From: Apostichopus japonicus
Taxonomy: Eukaryota > Echinodermata > Holothuroidea > Aspidochirotida > Stichopodidae
Assembly: GCF_037975245.1 (NCBI RefSeq)
Contig: NC_092561.1
Location: 970,501-1,034,500 of the forward strand
Direction of reading: 5' to 3'
DNA length: 64,000 bases
Position numbers and translations under genes: made by a program. The first letter of the stretch is position 1. The number at the start of each line of letters is the position of its first letter. Below, piece by piece: positions 43,426-56,559 of this stretch. The notes beneath the pieces are model-generated. The model was not told where the DNA came from. It was given only the letters and a program-made list of their open reading frames with translations, and ran no database searches.

Positions 43426-44356
43426 AAAAATCCAAAGTCATGACACACATGAATGTTGCTTGTCAGGTCATCAGGTTTGCTCCCAAGTATGCTAGAAGGT
43501 CAATAATGGTCACCATTAATGCTCAAATTTGTAACAAGCTTTTCACTGCCAAACTAAAACCTAGCTTTATAGTATCCACATTGAAATATTGAATTGCCTA
43601 TCTTAACATATCCCTCATCATCTGGGAATTTAACTCTTGAGTATCAGACCCTCTTGGAAATTACTTCTTTGAATTGCATAGCCAAACTACAAATCAGTTC
43701 AGCCTTGTATGTATTTGCAATTTGGTATGGCATATGATTTGCAAAACATAATATAAATTCCATTTGGTTGTTGGTCTTTTAATAGCAAGTGTGAAGAGAC
43801 TTGCACACATATATAAATTGAAAACCTGAGTGTATTTTAGGGGTTGTAATAAAAGAAAACAAACTAAGGTGTGTTCAGCATTCTTTCTTGCAGCTTGGCA
43901 TTGCACTAAGCATGTACCATGCAGTGCTAAGCCGTCCCACAGAGAGTCTATAGATCGAACCAAGGGTATATTTACACAGGGATGTACCAAAGTTAAGCAG
44001 GTGTTACCTGTTTCCGCATAGCGATGGTGAACATGTTTACCTACTAGTGCTGTTTAAATAGATGGACAATAATTGTGCTCACCATTGCAGACTTCAGTAC
44101 GTATGTGAGAAGGTACGCGGAGGGGGGAGGCAGGGGGTCAACCATAGCAACGTTGGGCACATAGCATGCTAATGCTTGTAAAGCTCATGTTATGTAACAC
44201 ACATTCGATGAAATGTACAGAGCCAGATGATCATTTACCTGAAGTCTCAGAATATTTTAGGCCAAGCCTATTTCAGTTTGTGACACACATGTGGACAGGG
44301 TCTATAGAGACTGAGGGTGTAAAATGCTAAAATGATTTATTCTGGGGAGGGAAAAG

Positions 44357-45126
44357 CAGTGGCGTCGCCAGACATTTGAATCTTGGGGAGCACAGGGGGG
44401 TGGGTCGCAGTACTTAATTAGGGGGTACAATGTTTATTTGTGAATGCCATCCTGGGGGAGGGGGGTGTCCCCCTCCCCTTTGATTTTTTTTTTGATTACT
44501 AAAGGGTCCTTAGATGCAATCTTGTGCTATATTTTGCAATTTGACATAACTTTATGTTCAAGAATTTTCGGGCTTAGTCTGTCCTTTATTTATGTTTTTA
44601 ATTGAGGTGGATCAGAAAAAGTTATACATAAAAAATGATAAATAACCATTTTGCTTTGATAATGTATTTTAATAATTAAGGGTCATAAGATGCAATTTGG
44701 TGCTATCTGGTGATTATCCACAGATGAGAGAATAAAAAGATGTTTCCCCTTGAATAGTTGGGGCGGGAGGATACTTCAGCCCCTCCATCTCAAGAGGGTT
44801 TGGGGAAGTTTACAACATGAAGAAGAGTGTTGAAAATGGAAAAATTTTAATTTTAAATTCCTGCAGGGTAATAGTGAAGTTTAAGCACTAGCGGTTCACA
44901 CCGGGGCCTTTGTGACCTTGTTAGTGAGAAAACAACTGGATATTGTGATGGTCGGTGGAAAGAAGTTTAACTAATGAACATAATACATATCATCCTTTGT
45001 AAAAATAGCTTTTTTTAAAGTTTTTTTTAACACTACAACTCGCATTTGGGGGGGGGAACCTGGGGGGCATGATTTTTTGGGCGGAGGGCACAAGCCAGCC
45101 CACGCCCCCCCTTGGCGATGCCACTG
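44357..45126. mobile_element. 770-bp non-autonomous hAT transposon
   Basis: Left end CAGTGGCGTCGCCAGACA; right end on the other strand CAGTGGCATCGCCAAGG. Both sides are flanked by the identical octamer GGGAAAAG (44349-44356 and 45127-45134), a perfect 8-bp target duplication. The interior has no transposase frame (longest about 68 codons), so it would need a hAT transposase supplied elsewhere. Confidence 0.9.
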
Positions 45127-45699
45127 GGGAAAAGGGGGGTATATGGGAGTGTATAAAGAAGCACAGGGAAAGAGCAAAGGGATTAGATGAAGGGGGAAAA
45201 GTGGTTGGAAAAATGGCAGGGAAAGTTGAAAGGGGAATGGATTAGGAATGGGGATGAGAAAAGATCAGGGATTGATAGAGTAACTAGCAGCATTGTTACC
45301 CATATAGTACCCATGAATATAATGTACATAATGCCACATCCTCTAATATTCCCTACAGAGCAATCTACATTCTGTTGGCAACAGAAAAAGGATTTAAAAA
45401 AAATACACCTTGACATAAGATTTATAACCCTGCATAGACAATAACATATCGTCAACCATATCACTAAGGTCAGACTTCGGTCAAATACTATATTTCTTTC
45501 AAAACAATATTAGTCATCAGAGACTGGAATTTTAGGAATATTTCTGGTTAAAGTTGTGTATATATAGCATCCTAGTAGGCAAGGTATGTTAAAGTTCACT
45601 TCACACCTCAAAGGAGACATCCTGAATGCACTCCAGTTACAAGTGTAGGACTGAGCAGCTTATAGATGCAGTAAGAAATAATGATTTGTTATATCCTAT

Positions 45700-46000
45700 G
45701 CTGTGGCCGAGTGGATAGAGGCGGTGGCATTTCAAGCAATTTGAGGCTTAGCAATCGGGAGGTTTGGGGTTCGATCCCTGACCGGGTCATATTAAGGTGG
45801 ATTTTTCATCCAAGAGAAATATAAGGTTTTTCCCATCTGAAATGACTAATTGGAAAAGGTTTCCAATTTGAGTTAAAACGTTGAATTGTAAGGGACCCGA
45901 TGGAGGACATGAAGGTTGTATTCCATAAGAGGGCTTCTTCCACTTTTGTGGTCGATTAAAGAGTCGTAAAAATAACTGCCCAATTGTTGTTGTTGTTATA
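45700..46000 (+). mobile_element. tRNA-derived SINE, copy 2
   Basis: The best-preserved head: TGTGGCCGAGTGGATAGAGG (box A) and GGTTCGATCCC (box B, canonical). The body matches copies 1 and 3. The tail is CGTAAAAATAACTGCC followed by a (TTG)n run, which may have been the priming tail shared with a LINE partner. Confidence 0.9.
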
Positions 46001-46069
46001 ACTACAACACATATTCAGGGGAAGATGAATGTAGCGTGATCTAGTTATAATATGGACGAGGGCAGTAGA

Positions 46070-46382
46070 CCAGGAGAGCACGAAGGGAGGGTCCTTAAAG
46101 AGAGAGAGACAGAAATAGGAAGCTGTTTCTGAGGAGAGAAGACAAGAGTAGGAGGTTAGAGGAGAGTTTTAAAAGAGGAGAGCCCTTGAGGAGGACAACA
46201 TTAGATGAGGAGTGTATTATTGAGGAGAGAAAGAGAAGAGTATGAGGATAGAGGAGAATTTGAAAAGATAAGAGTCTTTGAGAACAATATTAGATGAGGA
46301 AAACATTAGTTGGGGAGTGGTTGCATTGAGGAGAGAAAGACAAGAATATAGGAAGCTGTAGAGCAGAGAAGAATCTTAAAGC
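46070..46382. repeat. purine-rich tandem repeat, about 110-bp unit, 3 copies
   Basis: Units share GAGGAGAGAAAGACAAGA, GGAGAGTTTTAAAAGA/GGAGAATTTGAAAAGA, and ACATTAGATGAGGA. Almost no C on the + strand. Confidence 0.75.
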
Positions 46383-49080
46383 CACCTTTATAACAAGACA
46401 CCAAATTCTTGGTTGTAAGGACAATTTTGTTCTTCCCTGTTTCCAACCTTAAATGTACACACATCTCTCATATATACATGTACATAAAGCATAAAGTAAG
46501 CAGCTAGCCAGGCATACCTACAAAATGGAATTCAAACTCACAATCTGCCAAAGATCAGTTTGCAAAGTAGAGGGAGAATCTGTACTATTGTAGCCTCTCT
46601 GTATAATTACATACCTGTCTGTCTGTCCATCTGTATGTTTATTTGTTTCTAGCTATCTATAGCACTGACCATTCATACCCTGGATGGGGGTCCCAATAAA
46701 GATCAATTTACAACCTGCGCTCTCTCTCTCGCTCCTCATGAATCTAAATAGCAAGACACTGCCAGATAATCCACTAATAAAAGCAGCCATCACTTTCATG
46801 ATAACTTCAGGCCCCATTGAGAGGAAACCTAAGAGTGCAATTCAGAAATAAACAGACATTTACTACAGTAGGCTTCTCCTTTCTCTTCCATCCCAAAACA
46901 ACTGACCTGGAAGTCCTCCTTTTGTGACCAGGCAGAAATTTTGCTTTTATTTGATTCAGGGCCACTAATATAGTCTTTGCCAATATTTGTACATACTGAA
47001 ATTATCAAAAGTATTTATGTAGAGTATGCAACTATATACTGTACAGTATGCAAACAGTGCTAGCTGATAAGAGCAGACACCTTGCTTTCCCAATGAATAA
47101 ATCTAAAATAAAAATTTATGTATACTCTAAAGGAGTTAGAAAGCAATGTGGGATATGGGGATACCCCTGTAAGTCAGACTAGAAGGACACTAGTTTGGAC
47201 ATCAGGTACTGGCACTGGGAGGTTTTTGTACATGGGAAGGGTGAAATCTGAGAAGGGTTTTTAGTACTAGGGTAGGAGGAGAACCTGGGTAAAAGAAAGG
47301 TAACAATAATGGGAAGTAAATGTGGATAGGGAAGGTTTGAAAAGATGTAACTGTAAGAAGAGTTTGTAGGAAAACCTTGGTAAGAAGGGTACAAGATTGG
47401 TTGGTACTTTGGGTAAGAGAAAGAGATACAGGGTGTATGGTAGGTACAGTAGATACATATATGGGAAAGAGCAAGTTGATGTAAGAAGGATTGTTGTACT
47501 GTAAGAAGGTTAAACGACTGCCTATAAGGAGACTTGTCACAGTTGAGGCACCTGTATGGCTGCACAGAAAACACAACCGACCGATACAATTAGTTCTTCC
47601 ATGGTGACACAAACGACTAAGAAAATACAGAACCCTTTAAGATTAATCCTTTGATGGGTCAGGGCCCTCAGGGACAGATATTTCAGACTATTTCCATGTG
47701 TCTCTGATCAGGTAGTCACCTAATTGTGATGCAATATTTTACTAAGTAATGTAAGGGGCTCTTCCAATTAAAGATTTAAGTCTTCTTGAAAAGAATCAGT
47801 CAGTGATTTCATCAAAAGGAACCCCATTAAGAGTACAAATAAAATTGAGATTGAGATATAAGATTGATAGTGTGTGGACTACTTAAGTGCTACTAGCTGC
47901 GAAACCAGTCCTGTATGAGGTTATTAGAAAATCTTTAAAAAAAAAAATAATAATATTGCATAATTGCTGAGAGGGCGGGTACGTTGGTCAGATGAGCACT
48001 TGACTTCAAGTACCATGCATCCAACTTTACAAAATAAAAATTTTATAAGACATGACTAATAAAGAAGCTGATTCAAACAAAATCAAAAAATCAAAATCAA
48101 TTGTAATAACCTTATATTAAAACAAAAAACAAAAAAAATTATGTAGTTAACAGGTATCAAAACATTTCTTTTGTGGGACGTACAGCAACGGAAACTTCAT
48201 AAAAATAGACTTGAACGCCGCTTAAAAGCTTTGACATTTAACTAGATTAAAAAGTATATTCCATACTCAAAATATTTTGTGGGGGTGGAGGGGGGGGGGG
48301 CTAGTAGCATGTTCTCCTTCTTTCCATGAATAGTATCAATATACTTAAATGAATCTACTCCTCATAAAGTGCTTTCTTATTTAGCACAAAACAACAAAAT
48401 TGAACCTTTATGAAAAATTACTTTAGAAAATTCCAACTTGTACCCAGCGGCAATGATAATTTTTGGCGTCAGATGACTTAAACAGCTCCACTCCTGCACG
48501 GTTCATGGAAAGAGAGCATAAGTGATCATTATACACAATCAAATCTGTTTACAGAGACAAGTTTACAAAAATTGAGATGCTTTTATGTTATGAAAAGTAA
48601 TGTTATTCGTGGATTTGGTAAGAAAAAAAATTTAGACGTGTGGGTGTATATCATACTGGTAGATTTAATGAAAAATTAACTGGATCAATTTAAACGACAA
48701 AATGTATAAATTCAATTAATTTTATGATTTGACAGATACGCAGAGCTACTTTTTTGCATGGCCATAACGTTTCATATATGTGCTATAATTGGCACATGTA
48801 TGGGACTTTAACTAGATATTATGCAATTTCTGTTTCCTTAAATACAGTTCTATTTATTCAAGTTAAATATATTGACCGGGATTATCCTGATGCTCCAGTA
48901 CTGATTATCCGGGTTATGACAAAAATTGGAATTTTTTACATAGCTTGCTATATAGAGTACAGTTCATATTGTCATGTGGACAGATCGATACACATGAGGT
49001 AGAAATCCCCAAGATAAATAACAGGTACTGTATTTAACAGGTATTTAAGGGTGACAAGCTTACCTGTCTCCTCCTCACAA
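46383..49080. other. non-coding, probable FRS2 intron or intergenic
   Basis: Diffuse 25-40 base repetition with GGTAAGA/GGGTAA motifs at about 47210-47500 explains the overlapping minus frames there. A G run lies near 48285. No gene recognised. Confidence 0.45.
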
Positions 49081-49084
49081 AACA

Positions 49085-49245
49085 CACAAAAAAAATGTTC
49101 TAAGCACTTTGGGTGGTAGAATGAGAAGGAGGGTCATTGACCAGGAGGGTCCAGTCATAGAGGGCGTACAGTGCTAAAAAGACTGCCGGTTCACTCTAGG
49201 CATGGTATAGCAAGAGTGTACGGTTGTTAGGAGATAGGTAAGGGA
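49085..49245 (+). repeat. dispersed repeat family X, copy 2
   Basis: TTCTAAGCACTTTGGGTGGT, GGAGGGTCATTGACCAGGAG and GGTTCACTCTAGGCATGGTA match 39435-39600. Confidence 0.65.
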
Positions 49246-49619
49246 TGAACGAAGAAAACAACTGTCAAAAGTGACCTGAATATATAAATTATAGTACTGC
49301 ATAATGTTTCCACAGTACTAGATCATCTGCTGAAAATGTAAATAATACACATCTTTGACACTTAGACAAAGAGCTGTTTAGCAAACTGTTTTACTGTATC
49401 AATTTAACTTCAATGCCTCTGTATTATGTGTGTATTGGTGAATGTGTAACAACTAGAAAGCCTGATATATTGATCCATAGCTGTGTCTTACTGAACTGGT
49501 ATGAAAACAAACTAAGAACACGTACAATATAGATTTGATTGGTGAGAAACTGATGATAGTGAGAATCTAGCAATGAAATGTACAGTAATAATCCTAAATA
49601 TTGAACTGAGGTCTCCACT

Positions 49620-49845
49620 AAGGGTGTACAGTAGTGAGAGAGTAACCAGCTCACTCTAGACATATCACTAGAGCGACAGTGCTAAGGTTGTGACGAGACT
49701 TGTATTAAAGCCCCACTCTAGACAATTCACTAGAGCGGGAGTGCTAAGGTTGTGATGAGACATGCATTTAAAGCCCCACTCTAGATAAATCACTAGAGGG
49801 AGAGTGCCAAGGTTGCGATGAGAAGTATGTATTAAAGCGAGGAAG
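49620..49845 (+). repeat. family X related tandem repeat, about 67-bp unit, 3 copies
   Basis: Units contain CACTCTAGACAATTCACTAG, AGCG, GAGTGCTAAGGTTGTGATGA and TTAAAGCCC. The CTCTAGACAT..GGTTGTGA..GAGAC order is that of the right half of family X, so the array looks like an internal expansion of that element. Confidence 0.75.
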
Positions 49846-50309
49846 CAAACTAAATTTGCTACAACAGAACAATGATGAGCCCCATATACAGTATGCTACG
49901 TATTAGAATTATTGTACAGCTAGTTACCACAGCATACTAATGTACAATATGCCTAGATACTGTATGGTTTCATTGAATAAATTACCCCTAACACAATATT
50001 GCAGTTTACTGACAATTTGCAAAGTTCATCTGTCACAAGATGGATTTTCCGCATCGGTGATCAACCATGCAAACTTGTCTGTCGACAAAGGTTCTTAAAA
50101 ATTTAAATTTCCTTGTGGAGCTAAATTGTTGGGCTATTTCAAAAACTGGGGAAGAAATATATAAGTCTGGTAAAACTGAGTTTTAATGTTTATCTCCATG
50201 GTGACAAGCACTCTAAACAAGTTAACACAACCTGAACTATAATTAATTATTGAGGCCGCATTCATTGTGAATGACACTTATAATAGAAAAGAAGCTTTAT
50301 GAGAAATAA

Positions 50310-50397
50310 ACTGTGGGGTGGGAGGGGAGGGGGAGGGGATGGGGAGGGGGAGGGGAGGGGGAGGGGATGAGGAGGGGGAGGAGCAGCGTGAGGGGGT
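50310..50397 (+). repeat. G-rich tract with many G4 motifs
   Basis: A near-continuous series of GGGG runs separated by A, AT or TG. Four or more G4-forming groups can be drawn on the + strand. Confidence 0.92.
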
Positions 50398-51499
50398 GGA
50401 AATATATCTTTGATCATGATTGTGTGATTATAAGTACAAACGGTATTTAGTTTAAAAAATGATGTTTTGAGACAATTGTGGGTCCACAGCTCCAAAAGTG
50501 AGTCGCAAAATGATGCTATACCCACTGATTTTTCCAGACTTGGATAAATCTATTTCAGAGCTTGCCAACAGAGATAAATTAATCTATATTTTCCCTTCTT
50601 TTTTTTTGAGTGGGGGGGGGGAGAGGGGGAGGGTTCTTAACATTAAGTAAATAATCAAATCCATATAGTCCAAGATACTTATCATACATTTAAGAGCGTC
50701 GATTCTGAGGGGTAAGGGGGTCTGGTGGGCCGTGGCTCAGTGGCCTCAGTCCTCGTAGAAGATGGTGTCGGTGGTGACCCGTCAAGTTTGCCGACCCACA
50801 ATCATTTCTAACATTTCAGCAATACACCGTCACTGACCAAAATTACTTTTACAGTAGTTGCGAAATTTCTGTATACAAAGTCGTTAAAATTGATTTATAC
50901 GGATAGTTGACGGACACTGTTAATAAAATTTACAGTTGGATTGAATCCCAATTTATAGGTCAACTAAACTTATACAAAAGAGCCAGATAGGCATGCAGTC
51001 CGTTATATATCAATTGTGTACCTACTGTACTATGTACACAAGGCAAGTACTCCAGTCACTGTACACTATATATACAGTACACAGTACACATACAGTATTC
51101 AATACCTCAATATACTGTAGCTAGGTATTCAATACCTCCCCATTGAAAAACGTCATATCTATGATTTGTAAATATCAGTCGATGATCCAACCAGACATTT
51201 TAATAATTCTATAAAAAAAAATCCTTAAAAATCCCAGATTGTATCAAACTGATTCATTTTGGACAATGAAAAGCAATTATTTTACAACCGGTAACTTTTT
51301 AAATTTAGAATAGAGAAAGGACATTTTAGATGTAGCATTTAATTTCTCAATTGATAAAAAGTATATCAATATAATGAAACATATATGTTGTTCAAGCGTG
51401 TCGCAGTGTTCCACACAAACAACAAATTCTTATAGCTAAAAGGTAGCATCTAGGTAGTCATTCTCAAAGAAGGAAATTATCACAAAATTATGACTTTAA

Positions 51500-52340
51500 T
51501 GTTCATCTTATATTTGTACTTTTAAGTATTCTTTATTTCTATCTAGTCCCTTTCAAAGGTGGTTTGAGATATTCTCTTATATGTAAAGCTCTAGATATAA
51601 ATAAATATCATAATTAACAAACAATATCAGATCAACTAAGTTCAACTGATACTGTACTGTACTTCATTTCCAATGAATTAATACTACTGTAAATATAGCA
51701 AAATATTAATATATGCCAATTTACTATACACTATATATGATCAGGTACAGCCATTTTGCTTTGTTTTTCCTATTTTGCTTGAAGTTTAAATATGTAAAAA
51801 CTAGAGCCTTTCTTAACAACTAAAGTAATTATAACGTATACTTGCAATAGCCCATTGAATACAGTAACTATATCACATAGCAATATATACCATGTACTAG
51901 TAACAAATTACTACACATTAATTAGCAATAGTACCGAAATTTGTTCTTTGCTTCCCTTGTTTGGTTCGGTTGTTTGATATATATGTAAAGGCTAGAGCCT
52001 TTCTTAATAATTGCAGTAGTTATAAAGTATACTTGCAGTATGAATAACTGAAATAATGAATAACTCAATATCCTCTTTACATTGTAGCAAAATATACCAT
52101 ACTTTAGTACATGCCAAATTGTTACACTATAAAGATACCATTGGGTACAGCAATTGTTTTCCTTCCCTCCCCAGGTTCCTCACCCCCTTTTTTTGTGTGT
52201 AAAAGTATAAAAACCAGCTCTTTCCTTAAAGAAACTCTATTGTGATACAACAATAAATCATATGTAACTAAGTAAACAATAAAATATTGCATTATACTCG
52301 CTGTACATTAACCACACACACACACACAATGGCATAGATC
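51500..52340. repeat. long imperfect tandem repeat, about 210-bp unit, 3-4 copies
   Basis: Recurring blocks: TATGTAAAAACTAGAGCCTT/TATGTAAAGGCTAGAGCCTT, TAACGTATACTTGCAATA/TAAAGTATACTTGCAGTA, and TAGCAAAATAT..CATGCCAA..ACACTATA. Very AT-rich. Confidence 0.7.
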
Positions 52341-52619
52341 ATAAAGACAATTCCTACACATGTACAGTACATGTGAAGTAATAGTACATGTGAAGTGCAT
52401 TATATCAACTTACCTATACTGTACAACAGCCTGCTATGTACAGTAAATGTCCAGTCTTATATGTATGTATATATCCACAAGAGATGAACAATAACGTACA
52501 ATATTATGTCCACTAGCTGGGACAATACTATCACAGTATATACAGGTCTATTGAAACAACAGCTATGCTGAGTTTTAATGGCAACTGTGGTTATCATGTA
52601 ATTGTCTCCTTTGTCAGTT

Positions 52620-52990
52620 TAATCTCACAGGCTGCTCTTGCTCTGCGGGCATTTCAATGAATGCAACAAGAAACCTCCAGACTTGTTCATTTAGAGAGCA
52701 TATATATATATATATTAGATCTCTCCCAGCCATACACAGAAGCCAGCATCCGGCTTAAAATTGCGCTGACAAATTTGCTTGACCGAAATCTAATAAATCA
52801 CCGAGACGGAGTCTTTTCTGCACGGTGGTTTTCCACGACAGATGAGTCAGTCGTTACGCTGCTCTGTCGCATTTAATATTACGTTTGCTTCCTTCTTTAT
52901 AATCTCTCTCTCTGGCAATGGCCTCCTCATCCTCACTTGCAGCGGAGAATTGCGTACGTAAATGGTTTTGCTTCTTTTAATGAGGGATTC
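52620..52990. promoter_or_regulatory. CpG-richer patch with AP-1 motif
   Basis: Against a CpG-poor surrounding this patch has many CG dinucleotides and TGAGTCA at 52843-52849. It could be an enhancer, promoter or non-coding exon; strand and target are unknown. Confidence 0.2.
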
Positions 52991-53265
52991 AGAAGTAAAC
53001 TGCCCAGCATGGGCTGTAGTAAATCTGAGTATAACAAATATGCACTAATTTACAGTGAAAGTGTACATGATGTCTTCACTGACATGCTATGGGCCAGTAT
53101 GCAGACTTAGCTATGGTACAGCTTGCGGAGTCTCCTGCTATTATCAACTTTTGAAGATTTGAGTAAATGGTATTTATTTTACGGAAGCCTTTTCTACAAA
53201 ACTCAAGTGTTCGATGTGTAGGACAAGTACAGTAATTATTCTACAGTAGTTAAAAACGGTCGTCC

Positions 53266-53570
53266 GGTGTGGTGGCCAAGTGGATAGAGGCAGTGGCATT
53301 TGAAGCAATGAGGCTTAGCAATCGGGAGGTTCCGGGTTCGATAAACAGCCGGGTCGTAGTAAGGTGGGCTTTTCATCCAAGAGCAATTGATGATTTTCCC
53401 ATCTGAAATGACTTTCGAAATTGATGAAAGATTCCAAATTTGAGTTAAAATGTTGAATTTTGGAAGCCACACGATGTGTAAGTTGTAATCCATAAGCCCC
53501 TGCAGGTTTCTACCACATTTGTGGTCGCTTATAAGCGTCGTAAAAATAACTTACAACTGTTATATTATTA
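53266..53570 (+). mobile_element. tRNA-derived SINE, copy 3
   Basis: GGTGGCCAAGTGGATAGAGG head, GGTTCGATAAAC box B-like, and the full body including GTGGTCGCTTATAAGCGTCG then TAAAAATAAC. Same strand as the other two copies. Confidence 0.88.
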
Positions 53571-54794
53571 TTTCTGATTCCAAAATTGTTTACAAAGTCA
53601 TTTTCCACACAAGTTAATAAACCTGCTGTGTAACAGTGTGTGTACTGTAGCTGTAGTTAAGTACTTCTGTCTTGAAGAATGCTTTTATTATTTTATGAAT
53701 AAAGGATGTTTACAACTGACAGTTAAGTAAATATCAGAAGCATATTTCTGCTGAAACAGGAAAGGAATGTACATGTTACGCCACTCTCATTATATCTCTC
53801 TGACACAAAATCCATACTGTAACCAAAGACACGGTTATCTAGTGTTGAGCCAACGAGTAATGCGTTGCATATCAAAGGTCAACATATCTATTTCTTCAAC
53901 TTAACTCTTATAACTTTCAACAGAGCAAAGATAGCTTCCAATTTCATGTTCCTTGATTAGTGACGTAAGTATGCTAACATAGAACAATATGTATGATATA
54001 TGCAATACCAACATGTTGCATTTTGATTGGGTCAACATTTCAAGTTATTGAAATTTATATTTAAATGAAACTTTTTTCAAATTTTATGACTTACCAAAAT
54101 AAGGAGAAAAATACTACAGTACACAGTTGTTTCAGACAGACCTGTTTCAAAGTGACATTAATTTAAATGTTAGAAAACTGTCTCTATGACAACAGTTCAC
54201 AAATAACATATCTTCCAAATGTCAAACATTATGAAGACATGATCTAAATTTGGACAATATCTTGTTTAGGAATAAGTTTGGCAATGAGCCAAATACATGA
54301 ATAACGCCAGATATATCCACTGGCATCATTGTTAAAATCATAAATCTTGCTGAATAGAATGAATTATGAATCCCATTGTCCTTCTCACTTTTGGTAGGAG
54401 GTAATTACACTTAATCACTCCAAAGTGACTTTGATCATCGGAAGAAAATATTAACATATAGTATGAATGGACAGATTACCATGAATACAGGTACAGGGAA
54501 TGACAGAAGGACTGGAATAGTGCACCAAACTTTAAGTCATTCCTGAGGGAATATTTATCTCCCTTAGATTTGGCATGTTCAAAGAAGCAACAGTGAAAAT
54601 AATGTTCCTGGAGATGCCTAGCCTTCATCTTCACTTTTTCTCAAATAATGATGAGTAAGAAATTTTGTAGTTGTAATATAAGATGTATCAGAGAGGAAAA
54701 AAGCTTATAGAATGTCAATAAAAAATGCCTGTAGAAGTCGGAGTGACCATTACCAAACTTTCTATTCTCGCATATTTGGGGCAAATAAAATTTA
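53571..54794. other. non-coding, nothing recognised
   Basis: AT-rich sequence without repeats, exons or motifs that I could support. Confidence 0.45.
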
Positions 54795-54829
54795 GTCAGA
54801 CCATGGAGCTAATAGCTCCATGGTCTGAC
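54795..54829. other. perfect inverted repeat, 16-bp stem and 3-base loop
   Basis: GTCAGACCATGGAGCT, AAT, AGCTCCATGGTCTGAC: an exact hairpin in either strand, much longer than expected by chance. Confidence 0.95.
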
Positions 54830-55494
54830 CTTTTCAATTATTAAGGGCTGAAGCAAAATATTGAGCTATAAACTTTTAAGCCTTATCTATAAGAAAAATT
54901 TGTCCATGTCTATAATTGTAGCTTTTCATCACTTGGAACAAAATCACCAAACTACACACTACTGTGTACAGTATACAGTGTACACAGTCACCAAGTGTTG
55001 TTATTTCCTGAACATTGACCATGCACAAGAATACTGATATTTTAACATTAGAACTCTAGAACACTTCAAAAAGGGGAAAAACTGAAAGATATCTAGGCTC
55101 TATGAACAGCAGGGTGCTGAGATGGATGATTTCCATGGATACCACTAGCATTATATATGTAATATTAGTCCTGAAGGTATTTTGATGACTTTGACCTCAC
55201 AGTGGCAGATAACTTTACCAATTTGATTGAAAATGATAGGAAATATTGCAAATCGGAATATTTCCACATTCCTGTATTTAGGCCCACAAACTAAATTTAT
55301 AGTATATTTTAGGATAGAACTGCATGGTGGCAAGTTTCTATTTTATATGCATACACGTGTCAAACTGGCACTGTAAATGTTCTCTCCTCCATGTACAATC
55401 AATTTGTACACAATTTTATGTATATACATTCGGAGGCAATTTTAAGAATTGTTTGGACAATTAAGACAGCTGGTGTCGAAGCCTCTACGGGGGA

Positions 55495-55765
55495 CAGGAA
55501 AGAGGACAGGGTGACGGGGACGGGAAATGGTGATGGGGACGGGGGCAGGGTGACTGGCATCGGAGAGGGTGACAGTAACAGGACAGGGTGACTGGGACAG
55601 GGTGCTGGGGACAGGGTGCTGGGGACAGGGTGCTGGGGACAGGGTGCTGGGGACAGTGTGCTGGGGACAGGGTGCTGGGGACAGGGTGCTAGGGACAGGG
55701 TGCTAGGGACAGGGTGATGGGGACAGGAAAGAGGACAGGGTAATGGGGACGGGAAGGAACATCTC
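55495..55765. repeat. 14-bp G-rich minisatellite
   Basis: Unit GGGGACAGGGTGCT, about ten good copies at 55575-55720, flanked by GACGGGG/GACAGGGTGA variants. Confidence 0.95.
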
Positions 55766-56559
55766 TACAGTAACTGCCTTTAATTGTAACAACAAAAAAA
55801 GGATTTTGCATAATTGCTAATTATATATCTTCCAAAATTGCTGAATATTCTAATTATGAGAAAATCCCTAAAACTGAAGTGGTTTCGGTATTTACAAACG
55901 ACGATACTTACTTACCAAACTTACAAACATTCCAATGGATGTAAATTACAGTGCAATTTATAGTTGTAAAGCCTACAGAAAATGGCAGATCTGGAAGGGA
56001 GATAAAGTGGATATGTCCCTGAAGACATACTGTAGGTCAGTTTGTGGGAGGGGGGAGGGAGGGGAGGGAGGAGTGCTAAAATGTCACCAACTTTTGTAGG
56101 CTACGTATATTTGAGTGCAAATGTAGAATGAAGACAGGTAGGAGAGGAGTGAACTTAGTGAAGGTAACTTAACTGTCACAATTTTGAAGACAGTTAAAAG
56201 CAAATGGGCTTTGCAAGCATAAAGGATACAAAACTCACCTTAAAATGAGCAAATACAACAACAATACTGCCCTCTATGTGGCAACAATCCTTCCATCATT
56301 GAATGAGGCCAACTGCACAAAGAATTAAGTTTTCTCCCGATCTGAATAAGTCTGTTAATTTCCTCCTTTCGTCTGACTTGCAGGTTGAAAGAAACAAATA
56401 TAACCTGAACAATTGGTGGAAGAGTTTATCTCCAAACTGTATCCTGCAAAATTTGGGTAAACAGAAGGGAAGAAAAATGATTTTAAATGGTTAACTATAT
56501 CGTCATCCAGATGAACAAATATATATATTTCAGATTGCAAATCCTACAGTACATATAAC

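Noticed and set aside
45700-45775. Possible tRNA-Leu/Ser gene (box A and box B present)
   Set aside because: The sequence between the boxes does not form a convincing cloverleaf, and two other copies share 200 bases of non-tRNA body, so it is a SINE head.
50715-50810. tRNA-like GGGCCGTGGCTCAGTGG sequence
   Set aside because: Box A-like only; no box B or cloverleaf, and no second copy noticed.
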